From assembly GCF_002278035.1 (NCBI RefSeq), contig NZ_CP022604.1:992001-1056000 (forward strand): a DNA stretch of 64,000 nucleotides, in the 5' to 3' direction. Positions within the stretch are counted from its first letter, which is position 1, and each line of letters starts with the position of its first letter. The notes under the pieces are model-generated. The model ran no database searches, had not been told where the DNA came from, and was given only the letters and a program-made list of their open reading frames with translations. This document shows positions 1 to 7,593 of the stretch, in pieces. The translations under genes and the position numbers were made by a program. This stretch comes from Ochrobactrum quorumnocens. GTDB taxonomy: Bacteria > Pseudomonadota > Alphaproteobacteria > Rhizobiales > Rhizobiaceae.

Positions 1-421
1 CGACGTACCATTTCCCATCGTCACTGAAAAACTCACCGACGCGCTCGTCGATAGCAAGCTGAATGACTTCTTCCTTGCTCTCGCAAGGGCCAATGGTGAA
101 CCATTCTTCATCGCGCCCACCCCACCATTGCCATTTCGTAGGCTCTTCCTCATGTTGAGGAAAAGTTACGTCCATGGACAGAGACGAGAAGGCGCGGACA
201 ACTGACAATACGTCCTCAAGCAAGATTGCCTTATAATTCTGTCCGCCAAGCGTCACAGTCTTGTTTGCGTGTTTGACAATCTCGTCCTCCAACGCCTGCG
301 CACGGGAGGGGGTGGGGCGAGCGTCCTGATCGCGCAGCACGTTGGCCGCAATTTCAACGGCATGCCAATCGCGGTGGCTGATTGCAGCATGCAGAGCTTG
401 AATTTCCTTACGATCGCTCAT
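1..421 (-). CDS. Hypothetical phage protein (partial, C-terminus off window)
   Basis: A minus-strand reading frame starts at ATG 419-421 and stays open to the window edge, giving at least 140 residues. It is acidic, with a Trp-rich stretch (WQWWGG near residue 100) and no membrane segment or signal peptide. The start overlaps the end of the 408-554 gene by 14 bp, as expected for coupled genes in a phage early operon. The family is not recognised. It is the last gene of the leftward early operon visible here. Confidence 0.6.
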   Translation of the reverse strand, partial: MSDRKEIQALHAAISHRDWHAVEIAANVLRDQDARPTPSRAQALEDEIVKHANKTVTLGGQNYKAILLEDVLSVVRAFSSLSMDVTFPQHEEEPTKWQWWGGRDEEWFTIGPCESKEEVIQLAIDERVGEFFSDDGKWYV

Positions 422-554
422 GTTTAACCTCCCGCAATATGCGCTTCACTTCGTCTGACGCTTCTTTGTCAGTCGGCTTTCTGCCCAAGCGCGCCTCAAG
501 CTTCCCGTAGATCGTATGGGGACCGGCGTTGTGCCATTCGACTGTGACTTTCAT
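408..554 (-). CDS. Small hypothetical phage protein, 48 aa
   Basis: Short frame from ATG 552-554 to TAA 408-410. The product is charged, Lys/Glu rich, with no hydrophobic segment. Its stop overlaps the start of the following minus-strand gene, and it lies 10 bp after the 62-aa gene, so it fits the tight packing of the leftward operon. The family is not recognised. Support is operon position and coupling only. Confidence 0.5.
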   Translation of the reverse strand: MKVTVEWHNAGPHTIYGKLEARLGRKPTDKEASDEVKRILREVKHERS

Positions 555-564
555 GGTCGCCACC

Positions 565-753
565 TCAGATCACTTGAAGTTCTTGCAGCATGCGCATCAC
601 GAACGGTTCGAGATCGGAGGTGGCCATATAAACGACCTTGTGCGTCGATCCTCCGCAGCCATCAGACACTTCAGCTGTGACGGTCTCGCTGCGTAACGCG
701 TATTCGATTGCATATCGGATTTCAGTTTCGGTAGGCTTTGCTTTGGTCGTCAT
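565..753 (-). CDS. Small hypothetical phage protein, 62 aa
   Basis: ATG 751-753 to TGA 565-567. The frame is open further upstream, but that part lies wholly opposite the end of the sliding-clamp gene in another frame, so the ATG just after the clamp gene was chosen. The product has a Cys-Gly-Gly stretch (DGCGGS) and no membrane segment. It sits 16 bp downstream of the clamp gene in the leftward operon. Function unknown. Confidence 0.55.
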   Translation of the reverse strand: MTTKAKPTETEIRYAIEYALRSETVTAEVSDGCGGSTHKVVYMATSDLEPFVMRMLQELQVI

Positions 754-769
754 GGTTTCCGCGCTCCTA

Positions 770-1897
770 TCAACGCATTGGCATGATGATGAACAGGGGA
801 GGGTCGCCCGCTTCGGGATCTTGCACGGGTGAAATAAGGCATGGGCTGTTCGACGCTTCGAGCGCGAACCGTACTTCCTCAGAACCAATCGCACTGAGGA
901 CGTTGGTGCAGTATTTGTAGCTAAGGCCGATACTGATATCTTCCGGGTGACTTTCGGAGAGCGAAACCGCGTCTTCCATATTGCCAGCCAACGGATTTTC
1001 AATTTCGAGCCGGACATCATCTGCGCCGAATGCGAATTTGATCGCGTCGGATTTCTCACCAACGACCAGACTGACGCGGCCTACCGCTTCGAGCATTGCT
1101 TCACGGTCTACGTGATAGAGCTTGTCGTTGCGGGTCGGGATGATGCGCTGATAATCCGGGTAGGTGCCCTCGACGAGTTTTGACGTGACCGTCACGCCAT
1201 CCTGAAACGCGAAGCGTATCTTTCGATCCGATAGGCTGATGACAGTATCGCCACCCGCTTTCGTGCAGTGTGAAAGAAGATTGAGAATGCCACGTGGAAT
1301 AATAACTCCCGGCATGCCGTCGCAGCCATCGGGAGCCTGGATTTTCAAATAGGCGAACTGATGTCCATCCGTCGCGACAAAGTTCAGCTTACCTTCATTC
1401 CCGTGCATAAATATGCCGTTGAGATAGTATCGCGACTCTTCGGTTGAAACCGCGAACCCAACATTTGAAAGTGCTCGCGATAAGTCATTTGCGGGCAAGT
1501 TAAACGCGTGCGGAAAGTTGTTGCCCGGTATCTCCGGGAAGTCAGAAGCTGGTAGAACCGGAACTTGAAGCTTCGAGCGACCGGCTCTGATGTTAATAAC
1601 AGCGTCATCGCCTTCAAACTCAATCTCGCAGCCGTCCGGTAGTTTGCTGACTGCGCTGTGCAGCAGGCCGGAAGAAACCGTAAATGCCGGAAAGTCCGAA
1701 ATGCCACCCTGCACGGCACGCGCCTTAACTTCCACGTCAAGGTTTGTGCCTGACACTGTCAGATGGCCGTTTTCGCACTGAATCAGTACATTGCCCAGAA
1801 TTGGGACTGTTGGCTTCTTTTCCACGGCGCGGTTAGCCACAGCAAGAGCCGGAAGGAGGGCGCGTCGCTCTATCGCGAAGTGTATGATTGCTGGCAT
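770..1897 (-). CDS. dnaN: Phage-encoded DNA polymerase III beta subunit (sliding clamp)
   Basis: The 375-aa product has the length and layout of bacterial DnaN: an N-terminal domain with the clamp signature KKPTVPILGNVLIQ near residues 27-40, a middle domain with a conserved ATDGHQFAYLK stretch near residue 175, and the typical C-terminus ending MPMR. The clamp is a homodimeric ring tethering replicative, Y-family and repair polymerases to DNA. It lies inside the prophage in the leftward early operon, so it is a paralogue of the host gene expected elsewhere. A clamp in a lambda-like phage of this size is unusual; it could serve phage replication or the Y-polymerase at 35.5-36.8 kb. Start overlaps the preceding gene by 65 bp. 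Confidence 0.9.
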   Translation of the reverse strand: MPAIIHFAIERRALLPALAVANRAVEKKPTVPILGNVLIQCENGHLTVSGTNLDVEVKARAVQGGISDFPAFTVSSGLLHSAVSKLPDGCEIEFEGDDAVINIRAGRSKLQVPVLPASDFPEIPGNNFPHAFNLPANDLSRALSNVGFAVSTEESRYYLNGIFMHGNEGKLNFVATDGHQFAYLKIQAPDGCDGMPGVIIPRGILNLLSHCTKAGGDTVISLSDRKIRFAFQDGVTVTSKLVEGTYPDYQRIIPTRNDKLYHVDREAMLEAVGRVSLVVGEKSDAIKFAFGADDVRLEIENPLAGNMEDAVSLSESHPEDISIGLSYKYCTNVLSAIGSEEVRFALEASNSPCLISPVQDPEAGDPPLFIIMPMR

Positions 1898-2171
1898 GAG
1901 ACTCCCTCTCGCGGGCTAGTTGAAATGCTTGGATTAATCGCTCTGCCGCTATGCGCGGGATCGCCTCGCGCCTTTCCGGCGCGGCAGTATGTGTAATCAG
2001 GTCTGCTGTCGCCCGTAGAAGCCCATCAATGAGTGCGTCTAAGGTTTCGGCTGGGGGAAATCCGATTGTCCGTACTTCTCGCCATTGCTCGTGAAATGTG
2101 TCGAGCACTGCTTGTCGGGCGTCATCCGCAATCAATTGCAGAGTTGCTGGATTTGGCCCGCCTGCGGACAA
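1833..2171 (-). CDS. Hypothetical phage protein, 112 aa (TTG start)
   Basis: The frame has no internal Met; the first possible start after the in-frame stop at 2181-2183 is TTG 2169-2171, 9 bp after the stop of the 53-aa membrane gene, which suggests coupling. The product is mostly helical and Ala/Arg rich, with a basic C-terminus ending CCG. Its last 65 bp overlap the start of the clamp gene, so either the overlap is real or the 3' part is fortuitous. Family not recognised. Confidence 0.55.
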   Translation of the reverse strand: MSAGGPNPATLQLIADDARQAVLDTFHEQWREVRTIGFPPAETLDALIDGLLRATADLITHTAAPERREAIPRIAAERLIQAFQLARERESHASNHTLRDRATRPPSGSCCG

Positions 2172-2180
2172 TTGGTGCGA

Positions 2181-2342
2181 TCAGCCGAAAATGCTTACAG
2201 CCAAGATCGCCGCACATACGCTGCCTGCAATCAGCGTGGCAATCGCGACCATATGATCGAGCTGGCGTGCATGTGCTTTGTAAGCGGTAGGAAGATGAAA
2301 TCCGCCATCAACCTCAGTTTGGAAACGGATTTCGTTATACAT
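2181..2342 (-). CDS. Small membrane protein, 53 aa
   Basis: ATG 2340-2342 overlaps the TAA of the upstream gene (2335-2337), a normal coupling arrangement. The last 23 residues form one hydrophobic segment (MVAIATLIAGSVCAAILAVS) after a polar N-terminal half, so it is probably a C-terminally anchored inner-membrane protein. A longer in-frame extension exists to 2516, but it runs opposite the better-supported 76-aa gene and was not used. Function unknown. Confidence 0.55.
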   Translation of the reverse strand: MYNEIRFQTEVDGGFHLPTAYKAHARQLDHMVAIATLIAGSVCAAILAVSIFG

Positions 2343-2565
2343 GGCTGGCAACCTGACGAACCGATAGGCGGCGTGCAAGCGCAGCTGCGCGAGCACCGAA
2401 ACGGTCGACCACATCACCGGAAAAGCCGTGGTGCGCAAGTGTTTCAGGGGAAACGTTGTCGCCAGAAAATGCCAGCACGCGCATCGTGTCTGCCATTTTG
2501 ACAATGACATTGTCACGGCAAGTTGGAGCAGGCTTTGAAATTGCTTTTGGCTGAACTTTAATCAT
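2335..2565 (-). CDS. Hypothetical first gene of the leftward early operon, 76 aa
   Basis: ATG 2563-2565 has GGAG about 7 nt upstream; ATG 2575-2577 in the same frame lacks this spacing. The product is soluble and mixed in charge, with a short Arg-rich helix near the C-terminus (RAAALARRLSVRQ). It is the first gene after the repressor-controlled leftward promoter at 2655-2683, the position lambda uses for early regulators, but there is no clear resemblance to any known antiterminator or anti-repressor. Confidence 0.55.
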   Translation of the reverse strand: MIKVQPKAISKPAPTCRDNVIVKMADTMRVLAFSGDNVSPETLAHHGFSGDVVDRFGARAAALARRLSVRQVASHV

Positions 2566-2654
2566 GGCGATCTCCATTGCTACTGTTCTGTCAGGAGCGA
2601 CCGCGTTGCTACAAAGTACTCATTCAGCGCGGTCGCCTTGACGGGGCAAGGAAA

Positions 2655-2683
2655 TAGATATCGGTAAAATAACCGATAGACAA
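2655..2683 (-). promoter_or_regulatory. Leftward early promoter with operator in its spacer
   Basis: On the minus strand TTGTCT (2678-2683) and TATCTA (2655-2660) are separated by exactly 17 nt, and that spacer is most of the palindromic operator at 2660-2677. Bound repressor would therefore block RNA polymerase directly. It lies about 90 bp upstream of the first leftward gene. Confidence 0.6.
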
Positions 2684-2706
2684 GAGGAGTAGGTAAAAAA
2701 ACCGAA
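2660..2706. promoter_or_regulatory. Left operator pair (OL-like)
   Basis: Two copies of an 18-bp near-palindrome: 2660-2677 (ATCGGTAAAATAACCGAT) and a weaker one at 2689-2706 with core GGTAAAAAAACC. Centres are 29 bp apart. The first is identical to the right-hand operator at 3519-3536, which identifies both as sites for the same repressor. Confidence 0.8.
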
Positions 2707-2780
2707 ATAAAGATTTGCGACGCGTATGCGTCTAAGTGGCATAGCGTTGTTTAAGAACGGAAATTTCGGTCAAAAAAATA

Positions 2781-2797
2781 GCCTCATCAAGTGAGGC
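2781..2797. terminator. Bidirectional terminator after the repressor gene
   Basis: Stem GCCTCA (2781-2786) pairs with TGAGGC (2792-2797). T-rich runs follow it on both strands (plus: five T; minus: TATTTTTTT). It lies 20 bp beyond the stop of the repressor gene and would also shield the leftward promoter. Confidence 0.75.
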
Positions 2798-2816
2798 TTT
2801 TTCAGTTTCTACCAGT

Positions 2817-3449
2817 TTACATGTCTATGACTGATCTTTTGACTCTGCCAATAACCGTGATCGCGCCCTCTAAAATCGGCGGGTCTATTTCTTGGTAGGA
2901 TGCGGGCTGAAACTGAGGGGTTTCGTTTGGCCGGTAGCGTTTATAGGTGGCTTTGCCTGTTTCATCGCAGATAACGTAACAGCCGTTTGCCACAAGGCGC
3001 TTATCTTGTGTGTTAATGAATATGATCGAGTCAGGCGGGCTGATTTTGTTCATTGATGGCCCATCGACACGTAAGGCGATCCACTCGCCAATCGGCAGAT
3101 TGACGGCAGGTATTGTAGGGTGATCGTCAAGATAGCCAACAGGATCTTGGTGCGTGAGTTCGCCAGCACTGATCCATGATATCAGAGGAACGTCCGTAAT
3201 TGATGCTGGTTCGGCAGAGCCTTCTTCGTTGCCGATACCTTCCATTAGCCACGTGACATTGGTGCCTAATACCGGCGCAAGTTTCTCAAGTGTCTTAATA
3301 GACGCGCCTCTATCTTTCCCGGCTTCTACCGCCCTGCGCATGTTTCGAATTGCAGAATCGCTTAGGCCTGCAATTGTTGCAGCCCGCGATTCTTTGAGGC
3401 CGACAGCGTCGAGCCTTTTTTGGATACGGTTTAGAACATCTGCTAACAT
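2817..3449 (-). CDS. CI/LexA-type phage repressor (HTH + S24 peptidase)
   Basis: The 210-aa product has an N-terminal helix-turn-helix (about residues 5-60, with AATIAGLSDSAIRNMRRA) and a C-terminal S24 domain with the nucleophile in DGPSMN and a Lys in ATYKRY; an Ala-Gly pair in ISAGEL is a candidate self-cleavage site. It should keep the prophage silent until RecA-stimulated cleavage. The frame could begin at 3563, but that extension would translate through three operators, so ATG 3447-3449 was chosen. One operator ends immediately before this start, which points to autoregulation. Confidence 0.9.
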   Translation of the reverse strand: MLADVLNRIQKRLDAVGLKESRAATIAGLSDSAIRNMRRAVEAGKDRGASIKTLEKLAPVLGTNVTWLMEGIGNEEGSAEPASITDVPLISWISAGELTHQDPVGYLDDHPTIPAVNLPIGEWIALRVDGPSMNKISPPDSIIFINTQDKRLVANGCYVICDETGKATYKRYRPNETPQFQPASYQEIDPPILEGAITVIGRVKRSVIDM

Positions 3450-3536
3450 AGTGGTAATATTACCGAAATTAGCATGTTGAGGGTATCGATAAGAAAACCG
3501 AAGTGGCCTGTTGACAATATCGGTAAAATAACCGAT
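3450..3536. promoter_or_regulatory. Right operator region, three repressor sites (OR-like)
   Basis: Three related 18-mers: 3450-3467 (core GGTAATATTACC, a perfect palindrome), 3485-3502 (ATCGATAAGAAAACCGAA) and 3519-3536 (ATCGGTAAAATAACCGAT). Centres are 34-35 bp apart. They fill the gap between the divergent repressor and Cro-like genes. TTGACA at 3511-3516 on the plus strand overlaps the rightmost site, but no good -10 was found at standard spacing. Confidence 0.8.
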
Positions 3537-3545
3537 TTCTTGATC

Positions 3546-3875
3546 ATGTTGGAAATCGAGCACCTTTTGATCCTTATAGATGGCTACAAGAGTTCGACTG
3601 GCTTGCAGGACAAAACTGTCAGTAGTCGTGTTTTTGGAGACAGTAAGAAAATCTCATCGCTACGAAGTGGCGGCGATCTCACTGTTTCGCGGCTTAACGC
3701 TGCACTTCGATGGTTTTCGTCAAATTGGCCCGACGGATTGAATTGGCCTAACGGAATTTTCCGCCCAACTAGTGTTTCGCCTGCTGACCTCCCCAGTGGC
3801 GAAGCTGGGGCGCGCTGTAACAATGTTGGGCAGCGCGCCCCGACCGCAAATTCCGATTTGGTGGTAGCGCCATGA
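3546..3875 (+). CDS. Cro-like HTH regulator
   Basis: ATG 3546-3548 begins a 109-aa protein with an N-terminal helical part followed by SNWPDGLNWPNGIFRP, a pattern seen in small alphaproteobacterial phage proteins placed opposite the repressor. The frame is open upstream to 3474 but that part is operator DNA. Divergence from the repressor and position first in the rightward early operon support a Cro-type role, which is inferred. No clear ribosome-binding site is visible; a leaderless or near-leaderless message is possible. Confidence 0.6.
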   Translation: MLEIEHLLILIDGYKSSTGLQDKTVSSRVFGDSKKISSLRSGGDLTVSRLNAALRWFSSNWPDGLNWPNGIFRPTSVSPADLPSGEAGARCNNVGQRAPTANSDLVVAP

Positions 3876-4021
3876 AACCATCATTCGCATCCTTTCATAA
3901 GCGTTGGACCTGTGGTCCGCCTCGTTTCGAGTAGATGGTCAAGCTTTAACGGCGCGACCTGAGAGTTTCACCGAATCCTTTGACGACTTTTTTTCCTTGA
4001 AATTTTCAGGGGGGGTGTTTC

Positions 4022-4486
4022 GTGCGCACTATTTCCGAGCAAGAACAGCGTTCGCTTAAGTCTGCCACCGATGGCGCTTATGCTTTGGCAGGCGGCATTA
4101 GCTGCATTCTGCCATTTACCCGCGTCGGCACTTCGACGCTTTCCAAGTACGCATCATTCAATGATGAGCATCACGACAGTTTCATGCCGCTTGATGTTGC
4201 TATCGAGGTTGATCGCAAAGCGAAATCCCCGACGATCATTAAGCAAGCTGCGGAACTGCTTGGTTATGAACTGGTTGCTGCCAATGCTGTGATTGACGGT
4301 GATCACGCGCCGCTGACGGCAATGGATGCGCACCGCGTCATGTCTGAAACGATGGACGTTTCGCAGGCTGTTCTTGCAGCTCTGGCAGATGGTCGTATCG
4401 ATGCTGGTGAACGCAAGACCATCGCCAAGGAAGCGCGCGAGGCAATGCGGGCGCTCGAAGACCTGCTGCGCAAGGTGGGGGCTTAA
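4022..4486 (+). CDS. CII/CP76-like phage regulator
   Basis: The 154-aa product resembles the phage CII (CP76) family: an N-terminal region with LAGGISCILPFTRVGTSTLS, in which the last part is a probable recognition helix, then FMPLDVAIEVDRKA, and a helical C-terminus. These proteins bind DNA near early promoters and influence the lysis-lysogeny decision. The start is GTG 4022, preceded by a seven-G run that can serve as ribosome-binding site. It overlaps no neighbour and is followed after 2 bp by the next gene. Confidence 0.7.
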   Translation: MRTISEQEQRSLKSATDGAYALAGGISCILPFTRVGTSTLSKYASFNDEHHDSFMPLDVAIEVDRKAKSPTIIKQAAELLGYELVAANAVIDGDHAPLTAMDAHRVMSETMDVSQAVLAALADGRIDAGERKTIAKEAREAMRALEDLLRKVGA

Positions 4487-4488
4487 CG

Positions 4489-4755
4489 ATGGTTTCCGTC
4501 TCAAGCCTTGTTGATCAATGGATCGCTGACAATGGCGCTCCTCGCCGGTTCGAGCCGGAAGTAAGCGGGAGCTTTGAATACTTCAATTGCTATCTGCATC
4601 GCTTTGGTATCCGCCTGCGCATGCAGGGCTGGCGCTGTCATTACTCGCAGAACGGCGGTCAATGGCGTCCCATTCCTCGCCGCCGGGTGCGGAAACTGGT
4701 GGACGAGTTGCGCAAGCTTGAAGGGTTGGAACCCCTCCGGGCGGTGCGGCAATGA
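4489..4755 (+). CDS. Hypothetical phage protein, 88 aa
   Basis: ATG 4489 lies directly after the stop of the CII-like gene. The product is small and basic, rich in Arg and Trp (PRRRVRKLVDELRK near the C-terminus), and might bind nucleic acid. It overlaps the following gene through ATGA. Family not recognised. Confidence 0.6.
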   Translation: MVSVSSLVDQWIADNGAPRRFEPEVSGSFEYFNCYLHRFGIRLRMQGWRCHYSQNGGQWRPIPRRRVRKLVDELRKLEGLEPLRAVRQ

Positions 4756-4868
4756 TCAAGGGCCTGCTTAAGCACGATTTTCTTATCCCCGTCATCGTCG
4801 CTGTCCTGATCAATCTGATGGCGGCTTCTCCATTTTTTATAGCCATTTATCTGGCGGAAGGGCGCTGA
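4752..4868 (+). CDS. Small membrane protein, 38 aa
   Basis: ATG 4752-4754 overlaps the upstream TGA. Nearly the whole product is one hydrophobic span (FLIPVIVAVLINLMAASPFF). The arrangement ATGA at its start and a 1-bp gap to the next gene supports translation. Its function is unknown; small single-span proteins are common in phage early operons. Confidence 0.5.
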   Translation: MIKGLLKHDFLIPVIVAVLINLMAASPFFIAIYLAEGR

Positions 4869-4869
4869 C

Positions 4870-6168
4870 ATGGATGCACCTGTCCATATCAAGATTGCCG
4901 ATATCGATGTTCGCGACCGCTTGCGCGAGGTCGATGCATCCAAGGTTGAAGCACTCAAGCAATCCTTTGCCGAACTGGGTATGCGCACGCCGATCACGGT
5001 TCGGGTTGGTGAGGACGGTTTGCCGTTTGTACTATCTGCGGGTGCCCACCGTCTGGAAGCTGCCCGGGAGTTGGGCTGGCTGGAGGTTCCGGGCTTTATT
5101 CGTGATGAAAGCAAGCTTGATTCCGAGTTGTGGGAGATTGATGAAAATCTCGCCCGTTCTGAATTGTCGCCAGCTGACAGGGCTGTATTCACATTCCGTC
5201 GCAAGGAACTGTATCTGCTCAAGTATCCTGAAACCGCACATGGCGGCGATAGGAAATCAAGTGGCCAAGTTGGCCAGTTGATCGACCGGCAGGAGCGAAA
5301 GAGTTTTGTCGCCGCGACTGCCGAACTATCGGGGAAATCGGAACGTGCAATCCGGCGCGATGCTGATCGCGGTGAGAAGATTTGTGAAGCTGCGCTACGT
5401 CTGTTGCGCGGAACCCGTTTTGATAACGGAACGACGCTCGATAAGCTCAAAAAGCTCCCCAGTGACGTTGCCCAGATCGCCCTCATTGAGGGGTTGAAAG
5501 CTGAGGATAAGCGGGTTGCAGCTGAGAGCAAGCAAGCTCGTGCGCATACACAAAAGGTCAAACACGCAGTGCGCATGACAATCGCAGCTGAGATCGCAAA
5601 GCGGGGCAGAGAAACTGCGCCCGGCATTATCCAGAAGCTCTATCCGATCATCTATGCCGATCCGCCGTGGAAGTTTGAAACTCATTCGGAAATTACCGGG
5701 GGCGAGAAGGGCGCGGAAAACCATTATCCGACGATGGAATTTGACGCGATCTGTCGGCTGTTCAAAGAAATAGGCGATCCAGCCACCCCAGACGCAATGC
5801 TTTATCTCTGGGTGACAACGCCTATGAAAGGCCGCGCCATCAATGAACTGCTCCCAGCTTGGGGCTTTGAATACGTCTCAGAGCAAATCTGGAACAAGGT
5901 CAATATCGGCACCGGCTATCAGGTTCGTGATCAGCATGAAAGCTTGTTAATAGCCAAGCGCGGCAAAGGATTTTCGCCTGAGTTGGGCGATGCTGCACCC
6001 AGTCTCTATACCCAAAAGAAAAGGCGTCATTCCGAGAAGCCTGCTTGGTTCGCTGAGCAGCTCGAACGGATTTACCCGGACTTGCCAAAGTTGGAGATGT
6101 TCTGTCGCGATCCGCGTCCGGGTTGGGATGCCTGGGGCTATGAAGCTGCGGGGAGGGCTGTGGAATGA
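4870..6168 (+). CDS. ParB-like domain fused to MT-A70 adenine methyltransferase
   Basis: A 432-aa two-domain protein. Residues about 5-110 match the ParB/Srx nuclease-like fold (PITVRV, then LSAGAHRLEAARELGW near residue 57). Residues about 250-425 are an MT-A70 N6-adenine methyltransferase with the catalytic DPPW near residue 263, LWVTTP, and a QHESLLIAKRG stretch. It should methylate adenine in DNA; the ParB part may guide it or supply NTP-dependent binding. Overlaps the next gene by 4 bp (ATGA). Function as a self-protection methylase or as a replication regulator cannot be told from sequence. Confidence 0.85.
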   Translation: MDAPVHIKIADIDVRDRLREVDASKVEALKQSFAELGMRTPITVRVGEDGLPFVLSAGAHRLEAARELGWLEVPGFIRDESKLDSELWEIDENLARSELSPADRAVFTFRRKELYLLKYPETAHGGDRKSSGQVGQLIDRQERKSFVAATAELSGKSERAIRRDADRGEKICEAALRLLRGTRFDNGTTLDKLKKLPSDVAQIALIEGLKAEDKRVAAESKQARAHTQKVKHAVRMTIAAEIAKRGRETAPGIIQKLYPIIYADPPWKFETHSEITGGEKGAENHYPTMEFDAICRLFKEIGDPATPDAMLYLWVTTPMKGRAINELLPAWGFEYVSEQIWNKVNIGTGYQVRDQHESLLIAKRGKGFSPELGDAAPSLYTQKKRRHSEKPAWFAEQLERIYPDLPKLEMFCRDPRPGWDAWGYEAAGRAVE

Positions 6169-6803
6169 AGCCCCTTCGTGTTTTCGTCGCGTGTGAGTTT
6201 TCGGGAACGGTAAGAAATGCCTTTCTCGCTCGCGGTCATGACGCATGGTCATGTGATCTTCTGCCAGCAGAAGACCAAACCAACCGGCACATCGTGGGCG
6301 ATGCTCGTGATTACCTTAATGACGGATGGGATTTGCTGATTGTCGCTCATCCGCCATGCACGAGACTATGCAATTCTGGGGTGCGATGGCTGACAAAGCC
6401 GCCGCGCGGAAAGACTGTCAGCCAAATTTGGCAAGAGCTTGATGAAGCCGCCGAACTGTTCTCGACCTTCTGGGATGCGCCAATTCATCGTATTTGCGTG
6501 GAAAACCCTGTCATGCACAAGCATGCCAAGTCGCGCATACGAAATTATGCGCCACCTGCGCAAAGCGTGCAGCCGTGGCAGTTTGGCCATGGTGAGGTCA
6601 AAAGAACCTGCTTCTGGCTGAATAATCTGCCGCCGTTACAGGCAACCAATATTGTTGATGGCAGGACGGCGCGCGTCCACAGAATGCCGCCCGGTCCTGA
6701 CAGATGGCGCGAGCGAAGCCGTTTCTTCACCGGCATTGCTGACGCCATGGCTGATCAATGGGGTGGCTTGCCTGCCGCTGAATTTGTGGAGGCAGCACAA
6801 TGA
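6165..6803 (+). CDS. C5-cytosine methyltransferase-like protein
   Basis: The 212-aa product begins RVFVACEFSGTVRNAF, a SAM-binding motif I, followed by HPPCTRLCNSGVRWL, equivalent to the Pro-Cys catalytic motif IV, and ICVENP, equivalent to the ENV motif VI. It is shorter than typical C5 methylases and seems to lack a full target-recognition domain; phages of Rhizobiales often carry such short forms. It may modify phage DNA against host restriction. Coupled at both ends by ATGA overlaps. Confidence 0.75.
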   Translation: MKPLRVFVACEFSGTVRNAFLARGHDAWSCDLLPAEDQTNRHIVGDARDYLNDGWDLLIVAHPPCTRLCNSGVRWLTKPPRGKTVSQIWQELDEAAELFSTFWDAPIHRICVENPVMHKHAKSRIRNYAPPAQSVQPWQFGHGEVKRTCFWLNNLPPLQATNIVDGRTARVHRMPPGPDRWRERSRFFTGIADAMADQWGGLPAAEFVEAAQ

Positions 6804-7081
6804 CAGACACTATGCTGCCTATCCTCCGCGCCATGCATGACGCCGGGACCGACGCTGAACGCGCTGCAATCCTGCTGACGTGTCCGATTTCAATCATGCT
6901 GAAGTATCGTCAGGTGCTGGAAAGCGCCTGCGCTCGACACGATTTCGATGCTGGTAGCGAGTATCTCGTTTGCTTTTATGCTGCCATGCATCAGACGCGT
7001 TTTCGTGGAAACGTTCGCGGCGCTGCATTGAAGCATGCCGAAGGGCGACTGCTGCTGTTATCCGAGCAGGTGCCGTTATGA
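6800..7081 (+). CDS. Hypothetical phage protein, 93 aa
   Basis: ATGA-coupled at both ends. The product is helical with several Cys and His residues but no clear metal-binding spacing, no membrane segment and no recognised family. It lies between the methylase-like gene and the replication genes of the rightward early operon. Confidence 0.6.
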   Translation: MTDTMLPILRAMHDAGTDAERAAILLTCPISIMLKYRQVLESACARHDFDAGSEYLVCFYAAMHQTRFRGNVRGAALKHAEGRLLLLSEQVPL

Positions 7082-7593
7082 GCGCTGATGCTTCTGATCT
7101 GCGCCGCATACGCGCGAAACTGGCGGCGCTGGAAGGCGCTGACTGGCAGCTGTGCTGCGAGAGTGATGTTTCGTTCGTTGAGGCAAAGACGCGACATGGC
7201 GAGCTTAATAAGGTCGCTACGTTCCATCCCGGCGCTACATTTGACGAGATTGATTTCATCGTAAGTGCGCCGCGCATGGTGACAACCATGCTCGAATTGG
7301 TTGATCGGGCAATTGTTGCGATGCGACAGCGTGGGCCAAAGCAAGGCGGACAGCGCCAGTTGCAGAACTATGCAGCTGAGGCTGCAATGAAGTGCGACGA
7401 CGACGCGTTCAAGGCTTTTCTTGAGCAACGGCACGGCCTTGAGTGGCCTTTAACAAAGGAACGGGCAGCGGAAAAACTGCGCACGATCCTGAAAATACAA
7501 TCCAGAAAAGAACTGAACGAAAACAGCGCTGCGGCTGATCGCTGGCGGGATCTGCGCGCTGCTTTCGAAGCATGGCTAAGGGTGGGACAATGA
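7078..7593 (+). CDS. Hypothetical phage early protein, 171 aa
   Basis: ATG 7078-7080 overlaps the TGA of the previous gene; the frame is open further upstream but that part is the shadow of the 93-aa gene. The product has an N-terminal Arg/Leu-rich helix and a C-terminal half with charged helices (RAAEKLRTILKI, WRDLRAAFEAWL). It stops where the initiator gene begins. Position next to the initiator suggests a replication accessory role; no family was recognised. Confidence 0.6.
   Translation: MSADASDLRRIRAKLAALEGADWQLCCESDVSFVEAKTRHGELNKVATFHPGATFDEIDFIVSAPRMVTTMLELVDRAIVAMRQRGPKQGGQRQLQNYAAEAAMKCDDDAFKAFLEQRHGLEWPLTKERAAEKLRTILKIQSRKELNENSAAADRWRDLRAAFEAWLRVGQ

Noticed and set aside
565..1062. 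Long minus-strand frame of 165 codons over the end of the clamp gene
   Set aside because: The upstream part lies on the same strand as dnaN in another frame and has no family signal; only the last 62 codons, after the dnaN stop, were kept.
4659..5627. 322-codon minus frame opposite the ParB/MT-A70 gene
   Set aside because: Ser/Arg-rich composition typical of a shadow frame; the plus-strand gene has clear motifs.
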